From the NCBI GenBank assembly GCA_001574975.1, contig KQ965784.1, forward strand, positions 73,712 through 137,711: a stretch of 64,000 nt of DNA, written 5' to 3'. The translations under genes and the position numbers were made by a program. The notes below the pieces were generated by a model that did no database searches, was not told the DNA's origin, and saw only the letters and a program-made list of their open reading frames with translations. Of this stretch, positions 1 to 11,784 are shown in pieces (the first letter of the stretch is position 1; each line of letters starts with the position of its first letter). This DNA is from Gonapodya prolifera JEL478. Lineage: Eukaryota > Monoblepharomycota > Monoblepharidomycetes > Monoblepharidales > Gonapodyaceae.

Positions 1-1280
1 AACATGAAGCGTGTCGTTGCGAACGAGAACTATCCGTCGTCCCCGCACATTCCTGAACTCGATGCGCAGCTGTCTCGTTGGCTTGCCAAGTTCACGGAAG
101 CCAACGGTGGATGGATAAACATGGACGAGCCTGTCGTGGCAAGAGCACTTTTGTTGTACCGTGAGTATGATAGCTGGATTCGTAATTGTAAACGCAAACT
201 GAAGCTATATTTCATCAAGATCTGGTCGGTGTAATTCTTCACACTCCAGTAGGTGTATCAGTGGAAAGATACTGAACGAACTTTTATCAATTCCTTACAT
301 TACCAGATGAATTTCACTTCGGCACCGCAAGTTTGGCTGGATTCCCCTCTCTTTCCGACTGCCGTTCACCATGCTGCCGCGGTAGCCGCAATGGCCCGTC
401 GACCGACTGTTCACAGTATCTTCACGACTCCTATGACCTTGGTGTTTCTCTTCCAGACTGGCTTGGTACACATTGCACGGATACGAGCGCAGACCGATTT
501 GGAACAAGCCTCAGCGGATGCAGAGGTACATATCAACGAGCTCTCTGGAAAGAGGAATTGGTGGACCGTTGCGGAGCTGTTAGCAAGAGATCTGCGCAAG
601 GTAGGAAAATACACAAGCCTCTCTCGGCAGATCATGCCTAAACCCGTGCAAACACAAAAGCTTCGGACGCTTGCTGAAAATGAAGCGACCAGAGCTCAGC
701 CTCGCCGACGTTCACGCTCCAACACCGCAACCTCGCTATCCCTTCCAGCACAAAACGGTCGCCGAAATCAATCAACTCTTTTTATGACGGGCTCGCCCAT
801 TGTGAATGATGGAACCACAGTAGGAGATGGCGTGAATGAAAAGGGCGGGAGCGATGATGGAGAGGATGAGCTTGATATCGTGACGTTGAATTCTGACGTT
901 GCGAGAGTGAGTGTCTTCAAAGAGTTTGCCTCCCATGTGTATGCTGATTGTGTCGCTGTCCTCTTTAGCATGTTGTGAACATGTCATCTAGTGCGACGAG
1001 TTCCACACGCGTATTGCAACTTCCTGACCCCGACCTTCCGGATAACTTTTTGAGCAATGTCAACACTGATGTCTCGACAATATCCGCTGTGAACGCCTTT
1101 GTTGCAGCTCAGGCCCAGGCAGAAAACGAAAGGAAGACTTCCCCAGCCAGTTCAAGCCCTGGTGCGTTCGCTGGTACGGGAAGTCCGCCGCTTGTCAGGA
1201 CGCCTGGAGGAACTCCTGTGGGGATCAACTTGAGTGATAACGGAGAGTACGACATAGGAATGTCCATCTGGTGCGGATGA
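1..1280 (+). CDS. Probable fungal Zn2Cys6-type transcription factor, C-terminal part (5' partial)
   Basis: The gene enters from the left edge, so the zinc cluster, if present, lies outside the window. The visible exons resemble the end of the fungal-specific transcription factor (middle homology) region: an ELDAQLSRWLAKF helix, then HHAAAVAAMARR and a hydrophobic MTLVFLFQTGLVHIARI helix, followed by a basic and Ser-rich tail. The first intron opens at 161 (GTGAGT) and its acceptor lies near 249-268; I could not fix it by frame alone. The second intron, 907-968, is clear and joins DVAR to HVVNMSS in phase 0. Stop TGA at 1278-1280. The role as a DNA-binding regulator is inferred from the helical pattern only, because no DNA-binding motif is visible. 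Confidence 0.5.
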
Positions 1281-2349
1281 GCCCGTAGCGGAGTGGGGCG
1301 GGGGAGCATCATGCACCAAAACACTTGTCTTTCAATGTAATTTCAATCGCATGCATTCGATTATGTAAATATATTTCGGGGCGAAATGATGTTACGCAAA
1401 GCCATCTGCATAAAACCGTTGCTTCGGTCGGTCTTCACATTTCCGCAAATCACCCACCTCGCAGACGCAACGAAAGGATTCTCCACCCGGGCATGCCGGG
1501 GACAGTGACGCTGGCTGCCTTTATGTGTCGAAGACTATATGCATGTCCATTTCGACGACAGACCGATTCGAATCAACATCTTCGTCGTTTGATTGAACAA
1601 AAACTTACCGCAAGCCCAGTGTCACTGCACATTGTGGTACCTTTCCTGCCATCATGGGTGCTGGAGGCTAGAACCGGGGTGCTGTGCCCCTTCGCGTGAG
1701 TGTACCGTGGAGGGTTCATGGACGAAACGGAGCGGTGTCGCCGCTATTGCAAAGGGAGAGGAGCTTCTGAATGAAGCGCGATATGTTTAAACGAAGTTCG
1801 ATTTGCGTCGGTTTTGGGCACGTCGGAGTATGTCAGCGGAAGATAATGAGAGCGATAATGAGAGCATGGTGGGTGGTGGTTTATCACGGAGCGGACATAA
1901 GACAGGATGAGGTGCCTTGGGAGTGGCGTCCACGATCGCGCACCTCGGAAACGGTCCGGTGGTCTCGCGACCTCGGAGCGACCAACGACTCGCCACAGGA
2001 TTGGGAAGGGTAACTTGCGGGACACAAAGCTTGGCGATGGGTAACAGAGGGAGTGGAGTTGCATGGCGTGTTGCTGGTCACAGATATACTTCAGAGTGTA
2101 TGTATATGGCAAGTGACTACAAATTGTCGTTGAGAGCTGTCAAGACCCTGCTGTTCCGTTTAGTTCGGAAAAGTCTCTCCAAATGTAAATCATCGACTGT
2201 CTCGCACTAAGATAAGAGCCGTTGCAAGCCATCAATGCGATTCCTAGGCATGGACATGTACGGCCAGGGTCATCATTAATTGACGTCAGTTTGTTCCACT
2301 CCTTGTAATCATCTTGTAGTGTCTGTTTTCAATAATAACATTCACTCAT
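1281..2349. other. Intergenic region, no supported gene
   Basis: Both strands carry only short ORFs without recognisable domains or plausible splice structure. The one notable element is a dispersed repeat copy at 1621-1698, listed separately. The right side is the 3' flank of the convergent PNPOx gene. Confidence 0.5.
1621..1698 (+). repeat. Dispersed repeat B, copy 1
   Basis: This roughly 78-bp segment is clearly similar to the reverse complement of 12636-12711. Shared blocks include TGTCACTGC, TGCCA.C.TGGGT, GAGGCTAGAAC and TCGCGTG in the same order and at nearly the same spacing. Both copies lie in intergenic DNA. No coding potential is shared, so it looks like an old non-coding repeat or a fragment of a mobile element. 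Confidence 0.6.
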
Positions 2350-3204
2350 TTACGGCGACAACCTTTTGAACTTCCATCCAGTCGCACCAGTCTGTGCACT
2401 CTCATATACAAGCCGGTCGTGAAGTCTCGACGGTCGACCTTGCCAAAACTCGATCCGATTCGGAATCACCCGATAGCCACCCCAAAAGTCGGGCCTTGGC
2501 ACCTCTCCCTCGCCAAACTTGTGGCCATACTCCACAGCTTTCCGCTCAAGTTCCTCCCGCGACACCTCGGTGCTTTGCGCCGACGCCCACGCACCAATGC
2601 GCGACCCTCGCGGGCGAGATGCAAAGTACTCGTCTGACTCCGTTCCCGGTACGCGCACGACGGCGCCCTCGATGCGCACCTGCCTCTGGCCCCACCAGAA
2701 GGACAGTGCGGCCTTGGGGTTCTCCTCGAGGTCGTGGGCCTTGCGCGATTCGTAGTTTGTGTAAAACACGAACCCTTCCTCGTCGAAGCCCTTGAGGAGC
2801 ACGACGCGAGAAGAGGGCTGTCCGTCTTTGCCGGCGGTCGAGAGCGTCATGGCATTTGCCTCGTAGGCGAAGGTTTCCTTTGCGTGGGCGAACCACGATG
2901 CGAACTGGGTGAACGGGTCGGGAGCGGCGTTTGACTCTAGCAAGAAGCCCTCGTTGTAGTCGATTCGCATCGCGGCAAGATTGCTCGCCACTGCGGCCAC
3001 TGCGGGCTTCGAGATGGGGGTTTGGAACGACAAGGGGTCGCTCGTGGTGGATGGTTGCATGGTGTCACCGTGGGCAGAGGGCGGAGAAGCAGGGGACCCT
3101 GATGCCGCGGCAGAAGAGGTCGATGCGCTGGGTGGAGTCATGGAGTAGGAGAGCGCGCGCAGATGGGGAAGCAGGCGGATGGCTCGTTTTGAAGGAAATT
3201 TCAT
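2350..3204 (-). CDS. PDX3: Pyridoxamine 5'-phosphate oxidase (PNPOx)
   Basis: Oxidises pyridoxine and pyridoxamine 5'-phosphate to pyridoxal phosphate with FMN, the last step of vitamin B6 salvage. The single-exon product of about 284 residues carries the family hallmarks in order: MRIDYNEGFLLE near residue 80, PFTQFASWF, the FMN-binding SSRVVLLKGFD and FVFYTNYESRK, SFWWGQRQVRIEG, SRIGAWASAQS, and the C-terminal IEFWQGRPSRLHDRL ending in FKRLSP. The ATG at 3204 gives a basic, hydroxylated N-terminus (MKFPSKRAIRLLPHLRAL) that may be a mitochondrial presequence; an upstream in-frame extension begins only with TTG. An internal ATG before DYNEG could give a cytosolic form. It is convergent with the intergenic region to its left and divergent from the Sel1 gene. 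Confidence 0.95.
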   Translation of the reverse strand: MKFPSKRAIRLLPHLRALSYSMTPPSASTSSAAASGSPASPPSAHGDTMQPSTTSDPLSFQTPISKPAVAAVASNLAAMRIDYNEGFLLESNAAPDPFTQFASWFAHAKETFAYEANAMTLSTAGKDGQPSSRVVLLKGFDEEGFVFYTNYESRKAHDLEENPKAALSFWWGQRQVRIEGAVVRVPGTESDEYFASRPRGSRIGAWASAQSTEVSREELERKAVEYGHKFGEGEVPRPDFWGGYRVIPNRIEFWQGRPSRLHDRLVYESAQTGATGWKFKRLSP

Positions 3205-3377
3205 CGGTGCTGACTCATGTTTATTTCTGAAACCGAAACTACATAACAAAACTCTTGCAACTCTCGTAACGCGAATGCGATTCTAAAAAATCAAAATGCT
3301 TGAAAAAATCTGTGACGAGGTTTTTGAAGAGTCGACAACTACTAAACTTGGGTCAGATCACACAACAACACCCTCCA

Positions 3378-6215
3378 ATGTCCTCTCCCCATCGCCCGCG
3401 GTCTTCGTCTCGGCAGCCGCCTGGCGCTCAACCCTCGGCGTCTGCCACACCAATCCCGCCGATCCGTGCCAGCTCCTCCTTCGACAAGGGCCTGCCACAC
3501 CTCCCAATAATCATACCAACAGCTACCAAGGTTTCTTCAGGATTAGAGGAGAGCTGGGCCGGCCCATACGCAACGGTGGCCACTTCGGACCCTCGTATCG
3601 AGAGACCGGAATCGGGCGGAAGAGACGGGTGGGGCCAGGTGGGTTTTGCAACATTTCCGTTTTAATCTTCTCTGACATCCCCCGCGGCAGGCGCACTGGA
3701 GTTCATCTCCTGGAAATGGAAACGGAAGCGTCGATGCCGCTGCTGGGATCGCCCAATTCGACCCCCCGTCAATGGAGCTTCGTCCAACCTTTACACCTTC
3801 GGGACAATTGGGAAGAGTGAAAGACGATCCACAAAATAACCAGGTGACGATCCCAACCATTGTTTTTTCAACTAGTGATAGTGAAAGAAGGATTCGCTGT
3901 TCTTACGTGGGCGAAATGCTTCACATCCAGTTTGCAGAAGCGGTAATGAAAGAGAACCGACCATTGTCGATGACTCCCCCCGGCGCAGCGTCCGCTGCCG
4001 GACCTGTACTTGAGTCGCCGATAGTGTCGCAAGCGGGGGTCTCGGTGGCACAACTTCCTGCTGCTCCGGGTACTGGAAACCCGCCAGTTCCTTTTGGGCT
4101 TCAAGTGAGAACCCCGGCATTCGAGCAGGTACGAACCACAGTATCTGGATCCAGCTGCCGTGATACATCACAGCATTGTTTGGTCCCAGCTTGCGATGGT
4201 TCAGCAGGCAATAAGCGATGCAAACGAACTCCCACCAGAACGTGAATCGGAAAAAGAGAAACGGCTGGACCAGGCATGGGTGGAGGTGAAATTCTCGTCG
4301 TTAGTTTCCTTTTGCTTGATCTCATTCTGAATCGCCTACAGCTTAGTGGACTTTTGCGAAACGGCAACTTGGAGGCGCAATATTTCCTTGCCCTGGAATT
4401 TGCCAAGGATTCAAAATGGGACGAAGCGCTCAAGCTGTTCATTATGGCTGCAAGGGTGAGTTTACGACGTGCGCCCCGTATGATCATAGTATGACTTGTT
4501 GCGGCAGAACGGCCATGCCCCGTCAGCCTACCAAGCTGGCCTCTGTTTCGAACATCGCCGAGGGCACTCCACCCCAAACTCATCGTATGCTCGCAAAATG
4601 TACAGTCAGGCCGCCTCGGTTGGATACCTGCCCGCACTCTATAGACTGGTAGAACCCAACATCCGCCCAGGTGTGGGAGCCTCTTGTATGCGGGCTGCCA
4701 CCGAGCTTCAACGTCGAGAAGAAGGTGTGGATGGTGACTATCTGGCGGTGTTACTTGAAACCGCTGGCGAGGCGGGATATATCAACGCCTGGGTGAGCGT
4801 CACAACGTTACTTCCAAGCAGTCGTTTCTCGACTAACCCTCTGCGTCGTCCACACAGACTCGTTTGGGCAATATATTTGAGCACGGATTGTACAGAGTTG
4901 TACCGGACCCGGTGAAGTCGTACCGTTTCTACCGCAAGGCGGCGGAGCGGATGGACGGCGAAGCAATGGTTTGTGTCAGAATGTCCCTTTCCCTGTCACA
5001 GTCGACTTAACATTGTGTGCCAAAGTACCGCCTTGCTGTCATCTTCGAAAAAGGAGAACTTACAGCGTTGGTGGATGTCCAGCGGGCCCTCAAATACTAT
5101 GCGCGAGCGGCAGAGCGGGGAGTGGTTGGTGCAATGGTTGGTGAAAATTCGGAATGCACTATGCTCGGGCCTTTGAAACGAACTGTTGTGTTCAATGCGT
5201 TTACATAGAATCGAATGGGTGAAGTCGTCGAGCACGGTCAGCTTGGTGTCGGGCAGGATATACCCCAAGCTCTGCAACGGTACAAAGAAGCAGCCAAAAA
5301 GGGATCTTTGGATGCAATGGTAGGTGGAGGTGGGACAATTGCAATTCAACTTCTGACCGCCTTTTTGCCTCAAAGCATCATCTTGCTCGAATACAAGCCG
5401 GAGGTCTGTATGGTGTTGGGGGAGGATCAGAGAGTGCCCTTGCGGTTTTCCAGAAAGCGTCTTCGGAAAACAACGCTGATGCTACTGTACGTCTCCGGCT
5501 TCAACGGATACTACAATTATGTTTAAAACTCCCTCTTCCACAGTTCGCTTTGGGATCTATTTTTGAGAAGGGACAGTACGGCATTCCCGCAAATATTGCA
5601 GAATCCTTAAACAATTACGTGAAGGCAGCAGATCTCGGATCCGCAAAGGCAATGATTCGTCTTGGACGTGCGCACGAGTTGGGCAACCTCGGATTCACAG
5701 TGGACGTTAATCGTGCGGTCTCGTACTATAAAGCCGCATCAGATATGGGGGATGTTAAAGCCCAGTTCCTTCTTGCGGGATTTTTTCTCACTGGAGGGTA
5801 AGTTAGACCCAACATCTGTCACCAAGACTTCACTAACACCAATCAAATAGATCTTGGATGGTGAGGAAGTCGCCCGAAGAAGCGTTCAAGCTTGTGAAAA
5901 AGGCAGTAGATGGTGGCTGCACCGAGGCGGAGTATCGACTTGGGCGGGTGAGGCTCACTCTAATTTGTGCCAATCGAAGGAAGTTTTGATGGTGACTTTT
6001 GCAGCTATACGAGAGTGGTACCGGGACTCCAGTGAATATGGAAAAGGCAATGCTCCTGTTTCGGGTAAGTGTTATTGCTGTGCATTTTCGGGGGACGTAA
6101 TTCAAAAACCTGTTGTCACTTGGGTGTGCAGTCTGCAGCGCAACGTGGGGATTCTTCAGCATTGCGCAAACTGAACGATTTAGCGTCACCCTTCACTTCC
6201 ATGACGTCTTCTTGA
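3378..6215 (+). CDS. Sel1-like repeat (SLR/HCP-like) protein
   Basis: An intron-rich gene for a solenoid scaffold protein. The first 200 or so residues are Pro/Ser-rich and disordered (MSSPHRPRSSSRQPP). A helical lead-in (YLDPAAVIHHSIVWSQL, RLDQAWVEV) precedes about eight Sel1 repeats of the form A..LG..FE.G...D...A..YY.KAA..G. Clear repeats include LAVIFEKGELTALVDVQRAL, MGEVVEHGQLGVGQDIPQAL and LGSIFEKGQYGIPANIAESL. Exons include 3378-3638, 3691 onward, 4858-4968, 5026-5136, 5209-5319, 5376-5486 and 5544 onward; stop TGA at 6213-6215. Five introns (65, 57, 72, 56 and 57 nt) fall at the same repeat position. Around 4105-4141 the frame changes; a 37-nt GT-AG intron would explain it. Fungal homologues include Skt5/Chs4-type activators, but I cannot assign that role. 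Confidence 0.85.
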
Positions 6216-6340
6216 TTGCTGTCCTTTCGTTCTGCTGCAAATTCGCTCCTGTATATATTGTAGTGTCAAGTTACAGTGTTCATTTTATTATTGTAGTGTA
6301 CAAATCTAGAAATTCCCTACAGATTACCCTTCCTCACCCA

Positions 6341-8851
6341 ATGGCCCAACAACGTCTTCACTATGGTTCAATCGAGACAATTGAGCGTGGAGCGAGGGAG
6401 AGAGCTCGTGGTCTCTTCTCTGTCACAGCTGCAGAAGTAGCGGAGGACGAAGACGGAGTAGGAATCGAAGATCTTGGTGGGTTGACGGGGGGTATAAATG
6501 GCAGGAAATGACCGTCGATTTTACGGGAGGGACAAATATTCCTCGATGAAGGAAGTTGGTTCTTCAGCTCGTGTGCTGGATGGATTTGTTCCGCAGTTCA
6601 CCAAGTCATGAAAGCATTTCAATTGCCCGTGGCTGCTGGATTTGTTTGGTGACAAAGGGCTCTTCGTCTGTGAGTCGCTGCTTTTTAGTGACCAATCGTC
6701 TTTTCTGGCCGAACTCCTCTCCCCACGTTGCAATACAGAGGACATCTCCTCCAATGTCCTCATCTCTGATTCCCAACGCTCCGCTATGGCGGACCAACAA
6801 GCAATTCTCCAAGAATTAGCTCGCAAGAGACGTGCACGGACACTGGCGGTGCCCACTGATGATAATAGGGTGAAAGCGCGTTTGAGGGACTTTGGGGAGC
6901 CCATCTGCCTCTTCGGCGAGGGACCTGGTGACAGACGTGAACGTTTAAGGGATGTAATGGCAAGAAAAGTGGTGGAGGAGGAAGGTTCGCAGACAAGAGG
7001 AAGAGGGAGGGCAGTCAGTGTTGAAGTGGAGGACGAAGATGAGGACGAAGAAATTGTGGAGGAATTCTACACGCCGGGACCTGAGGAGCTTCTTGAAGCG
7101 AGAACTGCGATTGCCCAGTACTCCTTGCCACGGTGAGTGTCCTGGCTTTCGCTGTCACAATCAAAATTTACTGAAGGAAAGAAGTCGGTTGAAATTCTTG
7201 ATGAAAGCTTTCGAGTCGCGACGCTACATAGCTAAACTGTCGGACTCGAGACTGGCTGTTGTTGAGGAAACTGCTTGTTGCCACGCGTTCTCGGTGTTAA
7301 CTATATCTCCGCCATGATGTTGTTGTCAGAGCGCGTGCCCGTATCGCGGAACAACGCGCCGAAATTGACATTCCCTTTCCTCAACGAAAAAAGATTCGTC
7401 ATGAGTTCTACACGGAGGCCAAGGTGGGTTTCTCGGACGTTCCATCTGGACGGTGTACTAATGGGATTTGGCAATTGTTAAGAGCTTCTCCATATTCTCT
7501 TCCCAAGTGGCTGACGATCGGCCCGCTTCTGTCTGTGCGTTTGCTCCTGGCTCTCGCTTTTTTGCGACGGGAGGGTGGTCCGGCCTTGTCAAACTCTGGA
7601 CCGTACCTGGGTCAGAAAGAGTTTGGACGTGGAAAGGTGGGTCGCGTAATGAAAAGGCTTCAGCGCTTGTTCCTGATATGAAGGTTTGGCGTTGCGTACG
7701 GCAAATCGTCGAACGATACAGGTCATAAGGATCGCGTGTCTGGAATCGCATTTCACCCCCACGCAACAATGCCGAACCACGCTCCTACGACCGTCGCCCT
7801 CGCATCGTGCTCTTCCGACTCCACCATCAATCTCTACTCCTTGCGCCAATCCACCCCGCTTGCGACACTTGAAGGACACGTCGGTCGTGTCGCGCGAGTG
7901 GCGTTCCATCCGAGTGGCAGGTGGCTTGCCAGCACAGGCTTCGACACGACTTGGAGGCTATGGGATGTGGAAAGGCAGGAGGAAATGGTGGAGCAGGAGG
8001 GACACGCACGGGAGGTCTATGCCATAGGATTTCAGGGAGATGGTGCTCTCGTAGGAACGGCGTACGTTCTCTCGATTTTTTTTGTCGAATCAATCGTTTT
8101 GCTCACGTCTTTCAATTGCAATTCATCCATAATCAGTGGTTTCGACTCCCACGCTCGAATCTGGGACCTTCGCTCTGGCCGTTCGATCACGAACCTGTCT
8201 GGTCACGTCCGCCCCATTTTGTCTCTGGATTTCGACCCCAACGGCTACACTGTCGCTACCGGTGGCGAGGACAACACCGTGCGGATTTGGGACTTGCGAA
8301 CACGCAAGTGCATTTACACGATTGCCGCCCACGAGAACCTCGTGAGCTCGGTGCGGTTCTGGAAAGGACGGGTGGCGGAGCTTGGCGCGAGCTTCGGAGG
8401 CGCTGTCAATGGAGGCGGAGACCACGCGATGAATGGCGTGGAGGGTCTCAACGGAGATGGAATCAACGGCGGTGCTGTGGATGCTGATAGCGAGATGACC
8501 GATGGTCCCGCGTTCCCTATTCCTGCGCCTTCAGCGTTCGCCCCGGACGATCACATGCGGCGGCAGCAGTTGGACGGATCGTTCCTCGTCACGACGAGTT
8601 ACGACGGGACGGTGAAGCTCTGGACAGAGGGGGATTGGAAATGCCTCAGGGTGATGCAGGGGCATGAGGGTAAGGTGATGGACGGGGACGTGAGCGGAGG
8701 TACGTGCCGTGACCTTGCTGGGTGTGACCTGATCAGTTCGCTTGACCCTGCCAATTCTTGTCTAGATGGCCGATTCATTGGCACTGTCGGGTTCGACAGA
8801 ACTTTTAAATTGTGGACGAGGGAGATGGACATAGGAAGCTTAGAAGTGTAA
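6341..8851 (+). CDS. PRP4: U4/U6 snRNP splicing factor PRP4 (PRPF4), WD40 protein
   Basis: A core U4/U6 small ribonucleoprotein component that binds PRP3 in the tri-snRNP. The N-terminal PRP4 motif is present: [55 protein letters not shown] and [10 protein letters not shown]. The next exon gives [15 protein letters not shown] and the start of the beta-propeller. WD repeats follow, with [79 protein letters not shown] and [13 protein letters not shown] Gly/Asn-rich insertion of about 60 residues sits between two late repeats (8380-8560). Introns at 8062-8136 and 8700-8765 are multiples of three without stops. The intron near 6475-6737 was placed only roughly. Stop TAA at 8849-8851. Confidence 0.93.
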
Positions 8852-8944
8852 TTTTCTTCTGGGTGTGTGTATGCATAAAATGGCGCGTTCCTATCTTCGA
8901 CCTCACTGCCAACGTAGATGGGGGCACTATTTGATGAAACTGGT

Positions 8945-10761
8945 TTACAATTTGGCAATCGGGATGTACACTTTTCCGATGGATTTTCCACTCTGCCGAC
9001 GGGGAAGATTTCATGCAAGTGAGAATGTTGAAACCACGCTCGGTCATCGGCATGAAGCACTCACGTGCAAGAAGTCAACCGCTTTCTGCACGTTGTCGAC
9101 ACCTTGGAGGTTTGGTCCATTGTCAACGGGGACCTGTCGCCGATGGTTAGATCTGTCCGGGGGGGAAAGAGAAAGGATCGGGCATAAGATCCCAATAAGA
9201 GACGTACCTTGAGGTGCCCGTCGTTCATCAACCGTGTGAGTCGCTCCAGATGGATGCGGTACTACGTATCGAGGATACGGGTCTGCACTTTGTCACCCCG
9301 AAAAAGGAAGAGACCGCTCACCTCGGACGTGAAATGGGGCAAGTAAAAGTACCCCAAGGACGCCGATTTGGCGCTCAGCATGCTTGGCTTGATGCCGCCA
9401 AACTCGTCCGGTCTGTTGGTGCCGTCCTTTTGCTCCGTCGCCAAGTAGTCGGAGATGGACCCGATGAGCACGATGTGTCCGCCGATGGCGAGGTTTTCGA
9501 GCGCGGCTCTGCGAGGGCGGAGGGTTGGAGGGTGCGTGCGTGTGTGGAGATTTGAGGTTTGAGATGTGAGATGTGAGAAGTGCGAAGAAAAACGGTACAG
9601 GGCACACGCGACGCGGACACGGGACGCGGCACGCGGGACACGTACTGGAGGAGGTCCCCCCCAACGCTCTCGTACACGATATCGAATCCCTTTGGGAACT
9701 CCCTTTTGAAGACCTTGCGGACGTCGTCGGTCTTGTAGTTGACGGGCACGTCGACTCCCATGGACTTGAGCACCGCGGCCTTCTCGGGGGACGAGATGGT
9801 GCCCGCGACCCGGTGGCCGGCGAGTTTGGCGAGTTGCACGGCAAACATGCCTGACGTAGTCGGAGGGAAGGAGACGGGAGGTCGAGGTATTGAAACGGTG
9901 TCGAGGTCAATAGAGTCGCTTGACGCTTCATCGTGACCCTGTATGTACGCAACCCTGAAGAACTCACCTGCCCCTCCAGCCGCAGCTGTGACCAGCACAT
10001 TGAGCGGCTTCTTGTCTGCCGGGCTGCCCACGAGCGCGGGGTCGACGTATTTGGACAAGATACTGCCGGCGAGGATCTTCATCCGCGAGGTCTTTTCCAG
10101 CGCAAAGCTGGACGTGAGCCCAGAGATGCGCAGGGCGAGGTATCGCGGATCGCGGATGTTTCCGGGGATCTTTTGTGCGATGCGGGCGGGGCTGGTCGTA
10201 TGGAATGCGATGCGGATTATTACACCATAATTTGGAAAGAAAACCAGTCGCGAGGACTAAATGCTCACAGCACTCTGAACTCGGAGTACCACCCTCCGGT
10301 GTTTCCCGTGGCGGCGACGACATCGCCGAGTTTGAGATCGGCGACCTGAGCGCCAATGGCCACAACCTCACCGATTCCCTCGAGGCCGCACTCGTAGGGG
10401 GGTTTGCGTCCGGGGCTTTGGTTCAGGGTACACGTTGGAATGAGGATGAAAATGCCAATGGCAATTAAGCCTCGGTCTCGGCCTCGGGCTCACTTGTATC
10501 TGCCGTTGGAGTATGCGACATCGCTGGCGTTGACTCCCGCATAGAGATTCCTCAACACGATCCACGATGGGTTCACTGCGAGAAAACGTTCTCAGTCAGT
10601 ACTCCACCGCGATTCCGGGCAGCCGATAACGAACCTTTCAAGAGGTCCACCAGTTCCTGAGTCTTTCCGATTTCCACGCGCGTCGACTTTTTGAAGTCAT
10701 TCGAAAGGCGATGGAGGACAAGTTTCTTGAAGGTTGCAGGCAAATTCGGCTGCACGGACAT
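8945..10761 (-). CDS. Zinc-independent MDR quinone oxidoreductase, ZADH2/PTGR3 (prostaglandin reductase 3) type
   Basis: A medium-chain NAD(P)H-dependent reductase with about six introns. Starting at ATG 10761 the exons read MSVQPNLPATFKKLVLHRLS, then VLRNLYAGVNASDVAYSNGRY, a PPYECGLEGIGEVVA segment, the Rossmann glycine motif VLVTAAAGGAG, VAGTISSPEKAAVLKSMG, VNYKTDDVRKVF, FDIVYESVGG, GGHIVLIGSISDY, and a C-terminus DNVQKAVDFLH followed by GKVYIPIAKL and TAA at 8945-8947. No catalytic-zinc Cys/His set is seen, as expected for the quinone reductase branch. Human ZADH2 shares the same motif order, including NASD, VTAAAGG and YESVGG. Likely substrates are enones or quinones; the exact substrate cannot be told. 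It converges on PRP4 with a gap of under 100 bp. Confidence 0.9.
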
Positions 10762-11784
10762 GGCTGCGGTATCGGGTTGGTGGGAAGAACGTGGATGTTA
10801 GCAAGTCGGGCGGATTTGCTTCCGAATTGCCTTGGACCACAGGAAGGGTGTGTGACATCTCCCACCCGCCCTCCAGCCCAACGCGCCCGCCTCCGCACTC
10901 TCGCGCACTGCGAACTTCTTGGAGACGGTTGGCGCAGGATGGAAGCGTGTGGAGGAGCCCAGAAATTGGACATGCCCTTTTCGCTGGGTGACAAATGGAG
11001 CTCCGTCCAACCGGTGTTTTCCTTCGTCGACAACAAAAGAAAGGGATAATCAGAGTGATTCTTGCCCCACCTGTGTGGAAGCTCGAGCGGGCACCGTGTG
11101 ACTCGATGATGACGTTCTCTTCCTTCCACCATTCCAACCATCACCCCGCCAATCCACCACAAAGCGGGGAGAAGCAATCGGAGCTCCCCAACAACCATCG
11201 CTTCGGCGCTGCAGAAGCGCGCCCGATCTCTCCATTCACTTCTCTTGGCCGGACAGTTTCGTCCTTCACACCAGTCGCGCACCCGTCTGGGCCTGTACTA
11301 CCATTCCCCCCCTCTTCCTTTCCCCTGCGTTCTAAGTTTTAGTGGGTGCAAGTTCATCGCGTGAGGTCGGCGTTGGAATTTCGCGCGGTGGTTTGGTGTG
11401 AAGCAATGTAACAAAAGAAAAAGGACACTTGTGGCGGAGGTTCCTGTCGTCATTGTCGAAGGTCAGATTCCTTTTTCCGCTGGAGTTCCCCACCATGCCC
11501 TGACCCATCTGGATTGACTCACAATCAGGCCGAGAAGGCGACCTTCGTCCAAATGCCGAAAATGCCCGTACCTTACGGACCAAAACAACCATCCAGACAA
11601 CGAAATGTTGGCCTTCTCATTCGTTCTAGTCTCTTTGGAAAGGCGAAAAGGATGACCTTTCCTGGCGTGCTCTCATTCGGATCGTCAATACGCAACAGAA
11701 TACAAGGGAGAGTACATATCTCAAAGCATTGGAGGCAACAGGTTAGAATTGTGACGTCGCCATCTGTCGCATTCAACTGATACA
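10762..11784. other. Intergenic region, no supported gene
   Basis: Upstream of the ZADH2-like gene. Short ORFs exist on both strands, up to about 215 codons on the minus strand, but their composition is low-complexity and no domain is recognisable. Part of 11514-11760 on the plus strand could be a 5' exon of the following small gene, which I could not confirm. Confidence 0.4.

Noticed and set aside
1744-2112. Minus-strand 122-codon ORF
   Set aside because: No recognisable domain, no plausible promoter or splice partner, biased composition.
10638-11282. Minus-strand 214-codon ORF upstream of the ZADH2-like gene
   Set aside because: Overlaps the start of the real gene in another frame and shows no family features.
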